From Caulobacteraceae bacterium (lineage in GTDB: Bacteria > Pseudomonadota > Alphaproteobacteria > Caulobacterales > Caulobacteraceae), in contig JAIYCQ010000031.1 of NCBI GenBank assembly GCA_027487945.1, positions 1 through 64,000 on the forward strand: a stretch of DNA of 64,000 nt, read 5' to 3'. Numbering within the stretch: position 1 is the stretch's first letter; every line of letters begins with the position of its first letter. Under the pieces are notes generated by a model, which was not told where the DNA came from, searched no databases, and was given only the letters and a program-made list of their open reading frames with translations. The position numbers and the translations under genes were made by a program. Below are positions 28,779-36,825 of the stretch, piece by piece.

Positions 28779-28854
28779 GCCTGGGTAGCTCAGTTGGTAG
28801 AGCAGCGGATTGAAAATCCGCGTGTCGCTGGTTCGATTCCGGCCCCAGGCACCA
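28779..28854 (+). tRNA. tRNA-Phe (GAA)
   Basis: 76 bases, GCCTGGGTAGCTCAGTTGG start, anticodon loop TTGAAAA (GAA), T-loop TTCGATT, acceptor GCCTGGG/CCCAGGC and encoded CCA. All arms fold. Confidence 0.97.
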
Positions 28855-28928
28855 CCGCCCACCCCCCTCTTCGCGTTCTGATTGCGCGTTCCGGGACGTT
28901 CACAAAAAAGACCTGCGTTTGGCGAGCC

Positions 28929-28967
28929 ATGCTGCGCCGCAGCATCGGAATTCCCTTGAAAAGGGAA
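28929..28967. promoter_or_regulatory. two adjacent inverted repeats between tRNA-Phe and exbB
   Basis: ATGCTGCG-c-CGCAGCAT (28929-28945) is a perfect 8-bp inverted repeat, and 5 bases later TTCCCTT-gaa-AAGGGAA (28951-28967) is a 7-bp one. The centres are too short for a stable hairpin in full, so protein binding is an option; the first can also fold as ATGCTG-cgccg-CAGCAT. Their role (tRNA terminator, or operator of exbB) is unresolved. Confidence 0.4.
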
Positions 28968-29061
28968 AAACTCCCGATCCTCCTCGATAATCAGATTGTG
29001 CGGTGCAACAATTCACCGCCACCCCCGGATTCGGCCGAATAAAAACCCGCGGGCAAGACCC

Positions 29062-29090
29062 TTGACGTTACAGAAAGGGGTTGCCAAAGG
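29062..29090 (+). promoter_or_regulatory. candidate sigma-70-type promoter of exbB-exbD-tonB
   Basis: TTGACGT (29062-29068) matches the caulobacterial -35 consensus TTGACGS. GCCAAAGG, 14 bases on, is a weak match to the -10 GCTANAWC. If used, the exbB leader is about 240 bases. Only the -35 is convincing. Confidence 0.35.
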
Positions 29091-29339
29091 GCGGGTACGC
29101 CAAGTCTAACTTGGCCAAACGTCCTGACGGTCAAAAGCCGTCGGGCCGTCTTGCGCCTTCGGAATGCCATCCTCGACAGCGAATGATCGAGGAACGCGTT
29201 TCGGGTCGGTGCAGCGAAAGCGGTTTATCGAAGCGCGGTTTTCGCCGCGATTCACAAACAATTCAAAGTAGGGTGGAATACGCTCTCGCGTGACGACCCT
29301 CGGTCCAAACTAGCTAGACCAACCAGGAACTGGCGAAAG
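29091..29339 (+). other. hairpin-rich leader before exbB, no gene seen
   Basis: The 485-base stretch from tRNA-Phe to exbB holds no credible gene. In its second half two hairpins can be drawn: GCCAAG-tctaa-CTTGGC (29099-29115) and CGCGG-ttttcg-CCGCG (29234-29249). A weaker GACGG/CCGTC pair lies between them. No known riboswitch or ferric-uptake box could be recognised. Confidence 0.35.
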
Positions 29340-30248
29340 ATGCTCGACAAACAACGACTGAACCCTCTCATCGCTATCATGGGCGCCGCGGCGCTGATGA
29401 TGAGCGCTCCGGCGTTCGCGCAGGATGCAGCCGCTCCGGCCGCCGATCCTGCCGCCGCCGCCGCTGCTCCGGCCGCTGACGCGGCCGCGGCTCCCGCTGC
29501 CGCCCCGGCCCCTGAAGCGGCTCCGGAAGGCAACGCCCCGCCTGTCATCGACAGCCACGGCGGCAAGCTCACGCCCATCACGATGTTCATGGACGCCGAG
29601 CTGATCGTTAAGGTCGTCATGATCGGCCTCGTGCTCGCCTCGGTCTTCTCCTGGGTGCTGCTGATCACCAAGCTCGTCGAGTTCGGCGCGCTGAACCGCA
29701 AGTCGGACCGCTTCGTCGAAGCTTTCCGTTCGGCCAAGAACGTTCAGGACATGGGCCGTATCGCCATGTCGGACGAATTCGAAGGCAACCCGCTGGCCGA
29801 CATGGCCGCCGCGGCGGCTTCCGAAGTCGAACTGTCCCGTCAGGCGGGTCTCGCCATCACCGGCGCGCACCGCGAAACCACCATCAACCGCGCCCAGATC
29901 GCCGTGTCCGCCGTGCAGTCGTCGCTGTCCAAGCGTCTGTCGAGCGGCATGCAGTTCCTGGCCTCGGTCGGTTCGTCCGGTCCGTTCATCGGTCTGTTCG
30001 GCACCGTCTACGGGATCATGAACTCGTTCATCGGCATCGCGAACACCAACACGACCAACCTCGCCGTCGTGGCCCCCGGCATCGCCGAGGCCCTGCTGGC
30101 GACGGGTATCGGTCTGTTCGCCGCCATCCCGGCCGTTATCTTCTACAACTACTTCCAGACCCGCGTTTCGGCTTACGGCACCCGCTCGGACGGCTTCAGC
30201 GCTGAACTTCTGAACGCCATCTCGCGGCAGCTCGACAAGGGGGCCTAA
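29340..30248 (+). CDS. exbB: TonB-system energiser ExbB (MotA/TolQ/ExbB proton channel)
   Basis: 302 aa, longer than the usual 240 or so because of an N-terminal extension: a signal-like segment (ALMMSAPAFAQ) then an Ala/Pro-rich linker to about residue 65. The channel domain follows with three membrane segments; the last two read SGMQFLASVGSSGPFIGLFGTV and APGIAEALLATGIGLFAAIPAVIFYN. It forms the proton channel with ExbD that energises TonB. The extended form with an Ala/Pro linker is known from alphaproteobacterial ExbB. The operon is exbB-exbD-tonB. Confidence 0.93.
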   Translation: MLDKQRLNPLIAIMGAAALMMSAPAFAQDAAAPAADPAAAAAAPAADAAAAPAAAPAPEAAPEGNAPPVIDSHGGKLTPITMFMDAELIVKVVMIGLVLASVFSWVLLITKLVEFGALNRKSDRFVEAFRSAKNVQDMGRIAMSDEFEGNPLADMAAAAASEVELSRQAGLAITGAHRETTINRAQIAVSAVQSSLSKRLSSGMQFLASVGSSGPFIGLFGTVYGIMNSFIGIANTNTTNLAVVAPGIAEALLATGIGLFAAIPAVIFYNYFQTRVSAYGTRSDGFSAELLNAISRQLDKGA

Positions 30249-30253
30249 GCACC

Positions 30254-30703
30254 ATGGGAGCCAAACTCGGAGGCTCCGGCGGCAGCGACAGGTACCAGGT
30301 TGAGCAGAACAGTGAAATCAATGTGACGCCCTTCGTGGACGTCATGCTGGTCCTCCTGATCATCTTCATGGTGGCGGCGCCGCTAGCAAGCGTTTCGGTC
30401 GAGTTGAAGCTGCCAGACGCGGTAGCCAAGCCCCGACCGAACCCGCCGAAGCCGGTTTACATTTCGATCCAGAAAGGTGGGGCCCTCTATATCGGGGACT
30501 TCCCCACCGACCTGGCCTCCATGGGTGACGACCTGCGCAAGCAGGTCGGCAAGCGGGACCCTTCCAAGGAACGCCTGTTCATTCGGGCCGACAAGGAAGT
30601 TCGGTACGGTGATTTCATGCAGGTTATGAACACGTTGCAGGACAATGGCTTCTACAGCGTGGCTCTGATCGGGCAGGACAGCACCGTCCAGGCGGGTGGG
30701 TGA
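30254..30703 (+). CDS. exbD: TonB-system biopolymer transporter ExbD
   Basis: 149 aa, 5 bases after exbB. N-terminal cytoplasmic stretch, one membrane helix (NVTPFVDVMLVLLIIFMVAAP) carrying the proton-carrying Asp in FVDVMLV, then a periplasmic domain ending with FMQVMNTLQDNGFYSVALIGQ. It sits between ExbB and TonB in the same operon. Length is normal. Confidence 0.95.
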   Translation: MGAKLGGSGGSDRYQVEQNSEINVTPFVDVMLVLLIIFMVAAPLASVSVELKLPDAVAKPRPNPPKPVYISIQKGGALYIGDFPTDLASMGDDLRKQVGKRDPSKERLFIRADKEVRYGDFMQVMNTLQDNGFYSVALIGQDSTVQAGG

Positions 30704-30706
30704 CGC

Positions 30707-31429
30707 ATGGCAGAGCAAAGCAACGACGCTCCGCTGAAGGTGCACAACCCGTTCGATCCGCCCAAGGCGAAGATGAACCCGACGGCTGTGCTGATTGCAG
30801 CCCTCATCGTTCTCGGTGTCCACGCGGTCATCGGCTGGTACCTCTACACGATGCGCTTCACTATCAAGGAGCGGATCTTCGAGGATGAGAAGCTGGATAC
30901 CCAGCTGATCAAGCCGCCGCCCCCGCCGCCGCCGCCGCCTCCGCCGCCGCCGCCGACCGACAAGCCGCCGCCGCCGCCCAGGCTGCAGCCGCGGCCGCCG
31001 ATCGCGCCGCCGCCGGATGTGACGCCGCCGCCGCCGCTGGACGTGCCGCCGGTGAAGAAGGAAGAACGGGTCGACACCCCCGCGCCTCCTGTCGCCGCAG
31101 CGCCCCGTCCGCCGGAGCCGCCCCGGCCGTCGATCATCACGAACCCGGACTGGTCCCGCCGTCCGAACGCTGAGGATCTGGCGCGCTACTATCCGGAACG
31201 GGCCCAGCGCCTGGAACGGGAAGGTCGGGCGACCATCACCTGCAAGGTGAAGGCGAACGGTACTCTGGAAGGCTGTACGCTCGTCTCGGAAGACCCGCCT
31301 GACATGGGCTTCGGTGACGCCACCCTCCGCGCCTCGCGTCTGTTCAAGATGCGGCCGCAGACCAAGGATGGCCAACCTGTGGACGGCGGCACGGTCCGCA
31401 TTCCGCTGGTCTGGAAGCTGCCCCAGTAG
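30707..31429 (+). CDS. tonB: energy transducer TonB (copy 1, in the exbBD operon)
   Basis: 240 aa, 3 bases after exbD. An N-terminal membrane anchor (PTAVLIAALIVLGVHAVIGW), a long Pro-rich spacer (about 65-130, with a run of 14 Pro), and a C-terminal TonB domain (RATITCKVKANGTLEGC ... FKMRPQTKDGQPVDGGTVRIPL). Two cysteines, C-x10-C, lie in the domain and recur in copy 2 at 53097. It is the likely partner of the receptor at 48713. The poly-Pro repeat is encoded by CCG/CCGCC runs. Confidence 0.94.
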   Translation: MAEQSNDAPLKVHNPFDPPKAKMNPTAVLIAALIVLGVHAVIGWYLYTMRFTIKERIFEDEKLDTQLIKPPPPPPPPPPPPPPTDKPPPPPRLQPRPPIAPPPDVTPPPPLDVPPVKKEERVDTPAPPVAAAPRPPEPPRPSIITNPDWSRRPNAEDLARYYPERAQRLEREGRATITCKVKANGTLEGCTLVSEDPPDMGFGDATLRASRLFKMRPQTKDGQPVDGGTVRIPLVWKLPQ

Positions 31430-31448
31430 GCATCGTCCTGAAAATGCG

Positions 31449-31480
31449 AACGCCCCGGAGGGAAACCTCCGGGGCGTTTT
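31449..31480 (+). terminator. intrinsic terminator of exbB-exbD-tonB
   Basis: AACGCCCCGGAGG-gaaa-CCTCCGGGGCGTT gives a 13-bp perfect stem with a 4-base loop, followed by a T run (GTTTTGC). It lies 19 bases after the tonB stop. Strong and unambiguous. Confidence 0.95.
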
Positions 31481-31537
31481 GCTGTGTCGGGCTCACGAGA
31501 TCGGCGGGACGGGCGGCATGGCCGCCCGCCTCCGGCG

Positions 31538-32422
31538 TCAGCCGGCCAATCCCTTTTCGCCGAGCCAGGCCTCCAGTCGCGCGTTGACCGCTTCCGGCGC
31601 CTCCTGCTGCACCCAGTGCGAGACGCCGGGCAGGCGGTGGAGGGTGAAGTCCTGCACATAGGGGCCGTAGCCCTCGGTCAGCTCGAGGCCGAGCGCCGCA
31701 TCCTCCTCGCCCCAGACCATCAGGGTCGGGGTTTCGATCGGCGGCTGATCGGCGTCGCTCCACGGCTTCAGACCGCCGGCGAAGTTGGCCCGGTACCAGT
31801 TGATCATCGCCGTCATGGCGCCCGGCTTCAGCGCATTGGCGCGGTAGACGTCCAGCACCGCTTCGGGAAACCGGCTCTTGTCGATCGCCATGCCGCTGAA
31901 GGCCTGGGCTACGGCCTCGGCCCGGCGTGCGGTCAGCAGCTTTTCCGGCAGCCACGGAATCTGGAAGAAGAAGACGTACCAGGACTTCTTCAGCTGGCCG
32001 CCGCCCTTGCGCATCACCTGGCCGAACACGGCGGGGTGGGGCACGTTCATGATCACCAGCCCCTTCAGTGGCCGCAGCTTCCGCATGGCGAACACCCAGG
32101 CCACGATCGCGCCCCAGTCATGGGCGACCAGCAGCCGCTCCTTTGCGCCCAGGGCGTCGAATATGGCGGCCACGTCGTCGGTCAGGGCCTCGACCCTGTA
32201 GGCGGAGGTCGCTTTCGGCCGGCTCGAATCGCCGTAGCCGCGCAGGTCCGGCGCAACGGCCCGCCAGCCGAGGGCGGCCAGCAACGGCAGCTGGAACCGC
32301 CAGGAGAAGCGGCTCTCCGGAAAGCCGTGCAGAAACAGCGCCACGCGGTCGCCGGTCCCGGCCTCATCGATGGTGAAGGTCAGGCCATTGGCCTCAAGGG
32401 TGCGTGTGGTGATTTCGCTCAT
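31538..32422 (-). CDS. alpha/beta hydrolase, epoxide-hydrolase-like
   Basis: 294 aa. HGFPESRFSWRFQ (oxyanion, HGxP), DLRGYGDSSRP and the nucleophile elbow VAHDWGAIVAW, with Asp instead of Ser, as in soluble epoxide hydrolases and haloalkane dehalogenases. The later acid and base are likely in VWGEEDAALG and GVSHWVQQEAP. The HDWG motif supports epoxide hydrolase more than dehalogenase. ATG 32422 is on the minus strand. No signal peptide. Confidence 0.9.
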   Translation of the reverse strand: MSEITTRTLEANGLTFTIDEAGTGDRVALFLHGFPESRFSWRFQLPLLAALGWRAVAPDLRGYGDSSRPKATSAYRVEALTDDVAAIFDALGAKERLLVAHDWGAIVAWVFAMRKLRPLKGLVIMNVPHPAVFGQVMRKGGGQLKKSWYVFFFQIPWLPEKLLTARRAEAVAQAFSGMAIDKSRFPEAVLDVYRANALKPGAMTAMINWYRANFAGGLKPWSDADQPPIETPTLMVWGEEDAALGLELTEGYGPYVQDFTLHRLPGVSHWVQQEAPEAVNARLEAWLGEKGLAG

Positions 32423-32513
32423 GGACGAACCGTGCCGCCGGCCGGGCCGCCATGCAAGGTCGAGGCTTGATCCAGAACGCGGCTGCGACTAAACCAGCCG
32501 CTCGCGAAAGCGC

Positions 32514-32590
32514 GCCGCCTTAGCTCAGTTGGTTAGAGCGCCGGTTTGTGGAACCGGAGGTCCTCAGTTCAAGCCTGAGAGGCGGTACCA
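32514..32590 (+). tRNA. tRNA-His (GTG), no encoded G-1
   Basis: 77 bases with CCA. Anticodon loop TTGTGGA (GTG). The 5' end GCCGCCT pairs with AGGCGGT (first pair G1-U72). The base before is C and the discriminator is A73, so the usual G-1/C73 of histidine tRNA is absent. This pattern is known for a clade of Alphaproteobacteria that includes Caulobacter (from memory) and so supports the lineage. Confidence 0.96.
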
Positions 32591-32693
32591 TCGCAGGAGC
32601 CAGGGCCCTCGAGTCCGAAGGACGCTCCTCATCCCCCGTTAAGCGTGATCGGCCAGACTGCCCGCGGCTTCGAACGGCAGAAGGCTTCGACGC

Positions 32694-33536
32694 ATGAGAA
32701 TCCAGACCGCTGCGCCCGGCGCGGCGACCGCTGACTACGCGCGGGAACTCCGCGCCCGGGCCGCGCTCAAACAGGCTGAGGAAGCGCGCCGCTCCGAGGT
32801 CTCGGCCGACGCCGCCAAGGTCAGGTCCAGCCCCCGTTTCAAGGCGTCGGAATCCCGCAAGGGCCAGGCGCGCGCCAAGCTGCAGCAGGTTCGCGAGTGG
32901 CTGAAGATCGTCCGCAAGCTGTACGCCGAGAACCCCAAGGCCATGGCCAAGGCGCTGGCGCAGGCCTTCAAGGAGCTGAAGGCGGCGGTCCAGGCCTTCA
33001 AGGACGCCGGCGGCCAGGAGATGGGGGCCAGCGGCGACGCGGTCGGCGCTGTGCTCACCGCCTCGGCGAAGGACAAGGCCGAGGCGGTCAAGGACGACAA
33101 GGCCGCCGCGGCCGACGCCGGGAATGACGAGGCGGTCGCCCGCGGCGACGATCCTGGCGAGGCCGGCCGGAGCCCGGGCGAGGAGGACGCCGCGCCCGAC
33201 GCCGCTTCTGAGCCCGCGCCCGAGGCGGAGGCGGTCCGCGCGGCCTTCGAGGGACGGTCGCTCTATGACGCCGTGGTCGGCGAGGTGCGACGGCAGCTGG
33301 GCGAGGAGGGGCTGGAGTTCCTCAAGGAGGTCCGGGAGATGGTCAGGGACATCAGCAAGCTGCTCGAGACCGCCAGGGGGCAGGCCGCGATCCGCCGCGC
33401 CGACAAGGAGACGGAGAAGGCCTTCGAGGAGACCGGCGAGGCCCTCAAGGAACTCCATGATCTGATGGACGAGATGGAGGGCGAGATCCGGCAGGACGCG
33501 CCCACGGCGGGGATGAGGCTCTCGATCGCCGCCTGA
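32694..33536 (+). CDS. coiled-coil-rich protein of unknown function
   Basis: 280 aa, highly charged and Ala-rich. Predicted helices from residue 12 to about 125 and 185-270, split by a disordered acidic stretch (about 135-180, ending APDAASEPAPEAEAV). No signal peptide, membrane span or cysteine. Segments such as LEFLKEVREMVRDISKLLETA look like heptads. GAAGG precedes ATG 32694. No family recognised; a structural or filament-like role is possible. Confidence 0.78.
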   Translation: MRIQTAAPGAATADYARELRARAALKQAEEARRSEVSADAAKVRSSPRFKASESRKGQARAKLQQVREWLKIVRKLYAENPKAMAKALAQAFKELKAAVQAFKDAGGQEMGASGDAVGAVLTASAKDKAEAVKDDKAAAADAGNDEAVARGDDPGEAGRSPGEEDAAPDAASEPAPEAEAVRAAFEGRSLYDAVVGEVRRQLGEEGLEFLKEVREMVRDISKLLETARGQAAIRRADKETEKAFEETGEALKELHDLMDEMEGEIRQDAPTAGMRLSIAA

Positions 33537-33603
33537 TCGGTGGTTGCGCACCGGCGGTGATCACGCTCTACTAACGGCATAACGAATGCCAATAGGGGGC
33601 GAC

Positions 33604-33978
33604 ATGGTCAGGAACATTCTTCGGGGGCTGGTCGGGCTGATCGGCGTGCTGGCGCTGCTGGTCGCGGCGCGACTGTGGCTGGGCCCGGCGGCGCCGGCGG
33701 CGGCGCTGGGACTGAAGGCGGAAGGGCTGCTCGGCCTCGCCACCCTGCGGGCCGATGTCGGGGGCTTCTTCGCGGCCGGGGGGCTGTTCGCCCTGGCCGG
33801 CGCCATCCGGGGAGAGGGACGCCTTCTGACCCCGCCGGCGCTGCTTCTCGGCCTGGCTCTGGCCGGCCGACTGCTGACCGTTGCGATCGACGGCTATACG
33901 GCGGCCATGCTGCCGCCCATGGTCATCGAGGCGGTGCTGGTGGCGATCCTGCTGCTGGCGCGTCGGCGCCTTGTCTGA
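33604..33978 (+). CDS. small integral membrane protein
   Basis: 124 aa from ATG 33604 (AGGGGGC 5 bases upstream), preferred to 33586. About four hydrophobic segments (residues 5-25, 45-60, 70-88 and 95-118) with a basic C-terminus ending ARRRLV. No family recognised. It ends 7 bases before the GST-like gene and may share its transcript. Confidence 0.72.
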   Translation: MVRNILRGLVGLIGVLALLVAARLWLGPAAPAAALGLKAEGLLGLATLRADVGGFFAAGGLFALAGAIRGEGRLLTPPALLLGLALAGRLLTVAIDGYTAAMLPPMVIEAVLVAILLLARRRLV

Positions 33979-33985
33979 GGGCGGC

Positions 33986-35152
33986 ATGACAACCCCGTAT
34001 CGTCTGCATGGCACGCCCGGGTCCCTGTACACGGCCAAGGCGCGATCCTTTCTGATCAAGCAGGGCCTGCCGTTCGAGGATGCCCCGGCCGGCGCGCCCG
34101 GCTTCCGGGAGGTCGTGGTCCCCGCGGTCGGGCGCTGGATCATCCCGGTGCTCGAGACGCCGGAGGGCGCCTTCCTGCAGGACGGCTCGGAGATCATCGA
34201 CCGGTTTGACGGCGAGGGCCGTGTGCGCTGGCCGACCCTGCCGCAAGCGCCCGCCTTGCGGGTGGCGGCGCGTCTGTTCGAGCTGTTCGGCGGCGAGGGG
34301 CTGCTTCGCCCGGCGATGCACTATCGCTGGAACTTCGATGCGGTGAACCAGCCCTTCATCGGCCTGGACTTCGCCGCCGGTCTGGCCGCGCCGGGCGCGC
34401 CGGCGGCCGAGGGCGAGGCCACCTTCGCCTTCGCCGCCGAGCGCATGCGGCGCGCCATGGCCGGGTTTGGCGTCTCGCCGGACTCGATCCCGCTGATCGA
34501 GGCGGCCTACGAGGAGTTTCTCGACCTGTTCGACGCCCATCTGGCGGGCTCGCCCTATCTGCTGGGCGGGCATCCGACGGTCGGGGACTATGGTCTGATT
34601 GGTCCGCTGTACGCGCACCTGGGGCGCGATCCCTATCCCGCCCAGATGATGAAGCGGCGCGCCTACCGCGTCTGGCGCTGGGTCGAGCGCATGAACGCCG
34701 CCGGCCTCGATGCGGGTGAATACCCCGGCGGCTCGCCGGAGCTGTTCGCCGATGACGCGCCGCCGGCGACCCTGCGGGCGTTGATGGCGTTCATCGCCCG
34801 CGACTACCTGCCCGAGCTGCGGGCTATGGTCGCCTTCACGGACAGCTGGCTGGAGGCGAGACCGGACATCGCGGCCGGGACCAATGGCCTGAAGCGACCA
34901 GGCGACCGCGTGATCGGTCAGGCGGCGTTCGACTGGCGCGGCGTCCCGATCACCGTCAACGTCATGCCCTACCGCCTCTACCTGCTTCAGAAGGTCCAGG
35001 ATGCGATCCCGGCGGCCGGCGAGCCGGGGCATGACGCGGTCGTGGCCATGCTGGATGAAGCCGGGCTGGCGGACATCGCCACCCTCCGCCCACGCCGCCG
35101 GGTGGAGCGACAGGATCAGGTCGAGGTCTGGGGCCCCGTCCGCGAGGACTGA
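33986..35152 (+). CDS. glutathione S-transferase family protein
   Basis: 388 aa from ATG 33986, preferred because the family thioredoxin-like start YRLHGTPGSLYTAKARSFL follows directly. The GSH contact is visible in FLQDGSEIIDRF. The all-helical C-terminal domain contains a second conserved part around SPYLLGGHPTVGDYGLIGPLY. About 170 residues longer than a plain GST, with an additional C-terminal region (about 270-388). Enzyme activity and substrate are uncertain. Confidence 0.82.
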   Translation: MTTPYRLHGTPGSLYTAKARSFLIKQGLPFEDAPAGAPGFREVVVPAVGRWIIPVLETPEGAFLQDGSEIIDRFDGEGRVRWPTLPQAPALRVAARLFELFGGEGLLRPAMHYRWNFDAVNQPFIGLDFAAGLAAPGAPAAEGEATFAFAAERMRRAMAGFGVSPDSIPLIEAAYEEFLDLFDAHLAGSPYLLGGHPTVGDYGLIGPLYAHLGRDPYPAQMMKRRAYRVWRWVERMNAAGLDAGEYPGGSPELFADDAPPATLRALMAFIARDYLPELRAMVAFTDSWLEARPDIAAGTNGLKRPGDRVIGQAAFDWRGVPITVNVMPYRLYLLQKVQDAIPAAGEPGHDAVVAMLDEAGLADIATLRPRRRVERQDQVEVWGPVRED

Positions 35153-35204
35153 GACTCGAGCTGCCTCCTGCCTGTAGTGAAGCGTGACATCCGCGGAGCC
35201 CGCC

Positions 35205-35951
35205 ATGATCGAACGTCAGCTGGACATCGACACCCCGGACGGGGTCTGCACGACGTTCATCGTCCACCCCGAGCGGGAGGGGCCGTCTCCCGTCGTCCTG
35301 TTCCTGATGGACGCCCCCGCCATCCGGGAGGAGCTGCGCGACATGGCCCGACGACTGGCCAGCGTCGGCTACTATGTGATGCTGCCCAACCTCTACTACC
35401 GGGCGGGTGTGATGGAGCTGTGGCCGTTTCCGACCGAGACGACGGCGCTCGAGGCGGCGCGCCTCCGGATGTTCGAGCTGATGGACTCCCTGTCGCCGCC
35501 GCTGGTGATGGCCGACTGCGCGGCCATGCTGGCCTTCGCCGACGCCGATGAGGCGGCGGACGCCGGCCGGGTCGGGACCGTCGGCTACTGCATGAGCGGC
35601 CCCTACGCGGTCCAGACGGCGGGGGCCTTTCCGGATCGGGTGCGGGCGGCGGCCTCGATCCATGGCGTGTCGTTGATGACGGACGCTCCGGACAGCCCGC
35701 ACCGCGTCGCCCGGGGACTCGACGCCGGCTTCTACTTCGGCTGCGCCCAGATCGACCGCTGGTTCCCGGAAGAGATGATCCCGAAACTGGCCGCTGACCT
35801 GGCGGAGCATGGCGTCGACGCCGAGGTCGAGACCTATCCCGGGGCGGAGCACGGCTTCGTCTTCCCCCAGCGCCCGGCCTACGACCGCGCCTCGGCAGAA
35901 CGGCACTGGGAGCGGGTGTTCAGCCTGTTCCGCCGCAGGCTGTGGAGCTGA
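35205..35951 (+). CDS. dienelactone hydrolase family protein
   Basis: 248 aa from ATG 35205 (GCGGAGCC upstream). Family marks: the Cys nucleophile in VGTVGYCMSGPYAV and the catalytic His in GAEHGFVFPQR; the acid is earlier or in HGVDAEVETYPG. Acts on lactones or esters in aromatic degradation in other bacteria, but no such pathway is here. Cytoplasmic. Two bases of spacing remain to the convergent RDD gene. Confidence 0.88.
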   Translation: MIERQLDIDTPDGVCTTFIVHPEREGPSPVVLFLMDAPAIREELRDMARRLASVGYYVMLPNLYYRAGVMELWPFPTETTALEAARLRMFELMDSLSPPLVMADCAAMLAFADADEAADAGRVGTVGYCMSGPYAVQTAGAFPDRVRAAASIHGVSLMTDAPDSPHRVARGLDAGFYFGCAQIDRWFPEEMIPKLAADLAEHGVDAEVETYPGAEHGFVFPQRPAYDRASAERHWERVFSLFRRRLWS

Positions 35952-35955
35952 GCGG

Positions 35956-36825
35956 TCAGTCGCGGTCGAACTTGTCCAGCTTCCGGCGGCCGAGCAGCAT
36001 CCGCGTCTCCAGCCGGCCCCGAACGGCGGTGTAGTAGGCCTGCAGGAACGCGCGATCCATCTCGTACTCGCCGGCCGTCCAGCTGATCTTGGCGCGGATA
36101 CGGGCCGCCACCGCCGCCATGACCTTGCGGTCCGCCTTGCGCAGCACGTCCTCCAGCACATGCAGCTCCTTGACCCCATAGGCGTCGAGCTGGGCCAGGG
36201 TGAAGGCGAAGTCTGCGGCCAGCACGGGCTGGTCGTCGACCATGTCGCGCAGCAGGGTCGCCTTGGGCGCGTGCACAACCCAGGTCCCGGCGACCAGATC
36301 GCCGACCCGCAGGTGGTCGCGATTGAACAGCGGAAACAGGGCAAAGACACCTGCCCAGATCACGCCGGCCAGGTACAGCCAGCCGTCGACGCCCTCGCCG
36401 CCGCCGCCGAACACCATTGTCAGGGGCAGGAACAGTTCCAGCTCCCGCATTCCGTTGCGCGCCAGAATGGCCCCTGCCGATAGCCGCCCGCCGTTGCGGG
36501 CCGCTACCCGAAGGCCCGTCGCCCGCTTGCCCGGCGTCGCGGCATAGGGGGTCAGCTCGAAGGCGATGAACCAGGCGTTGCGCAGCAGGAAGCCGCCGAT
36601 CATCACGATGACCAGCAGGAACTCGCCGTTCCGGAAGCCCATGACCCAGCCGGCGCCGAAGCACAGCAGCAGGCTGACGATCGTGATGCCGATGATCAGG
36701 GCCGCGTCGATCATCAGCGCGGACAGCCGCTCGCCCGGGCCGGCCACCCGCACCCGAAGGTCCACCCCTTCCGGTGTGATCAGGGCGCGCTCATCGCGTG
36801 CGCCTGTCCCGTTCAGGACGCTCAC
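35956..36825 (-). CDS. RDD-family membrane protein
   Basis: 289 aa from GTG 36825, which overlaps the stop of the SpoIIM-like gene by 4 bases; the ORF track's longer start is antisense to that gene. The RDD signature is in PGERLSALMIDAALIIG, with three hydrophobic segments and the TPGKRATGLRV motif typical of the family. The C-terminal part (about 190-289) is soluble and helical, ending LGRRKLDKFDRD. Last gene of the MoxR operon; function unknown. Confidence 0.85.
   Translation of the reverse strand: MSVLNGTGARDERALITPEGVDLRVRVAGPGERLSALMIDAALIIGITIVSLLLCFGAGWVMGFRNGEFLLVIVMIGGFLLRNAWFIAFELTPYAATPGKRATGLRVAARNGGRLSAGAILARNGMRELELFLPLTMVFGGGGEGVDGWLYLAGVIWAGVFALFPLFNRDHLRVGDLVAGTWVVHAPKATLLRDMVDDQPVLAADFAFTLAQLDAYGVKELHVLEDVLRKADRKVMAAVAARIRAKISWTAGEYEMDRAFLQAYYTAVRGRLETRMLLGRRKLDKFDRD

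Noticed and set aside
28990-29010. Fur-box-like GATAATCAGATTG before exbB
   Set aside because: Only one half matches the GATAAT consensus; chance is as likely.
30919-31060. CCG-rich tandem repeat in tonB
   Set aside because: It encodes the expected poly-Pro spacer, so it is not a separate repeat element, though length variation is possible.
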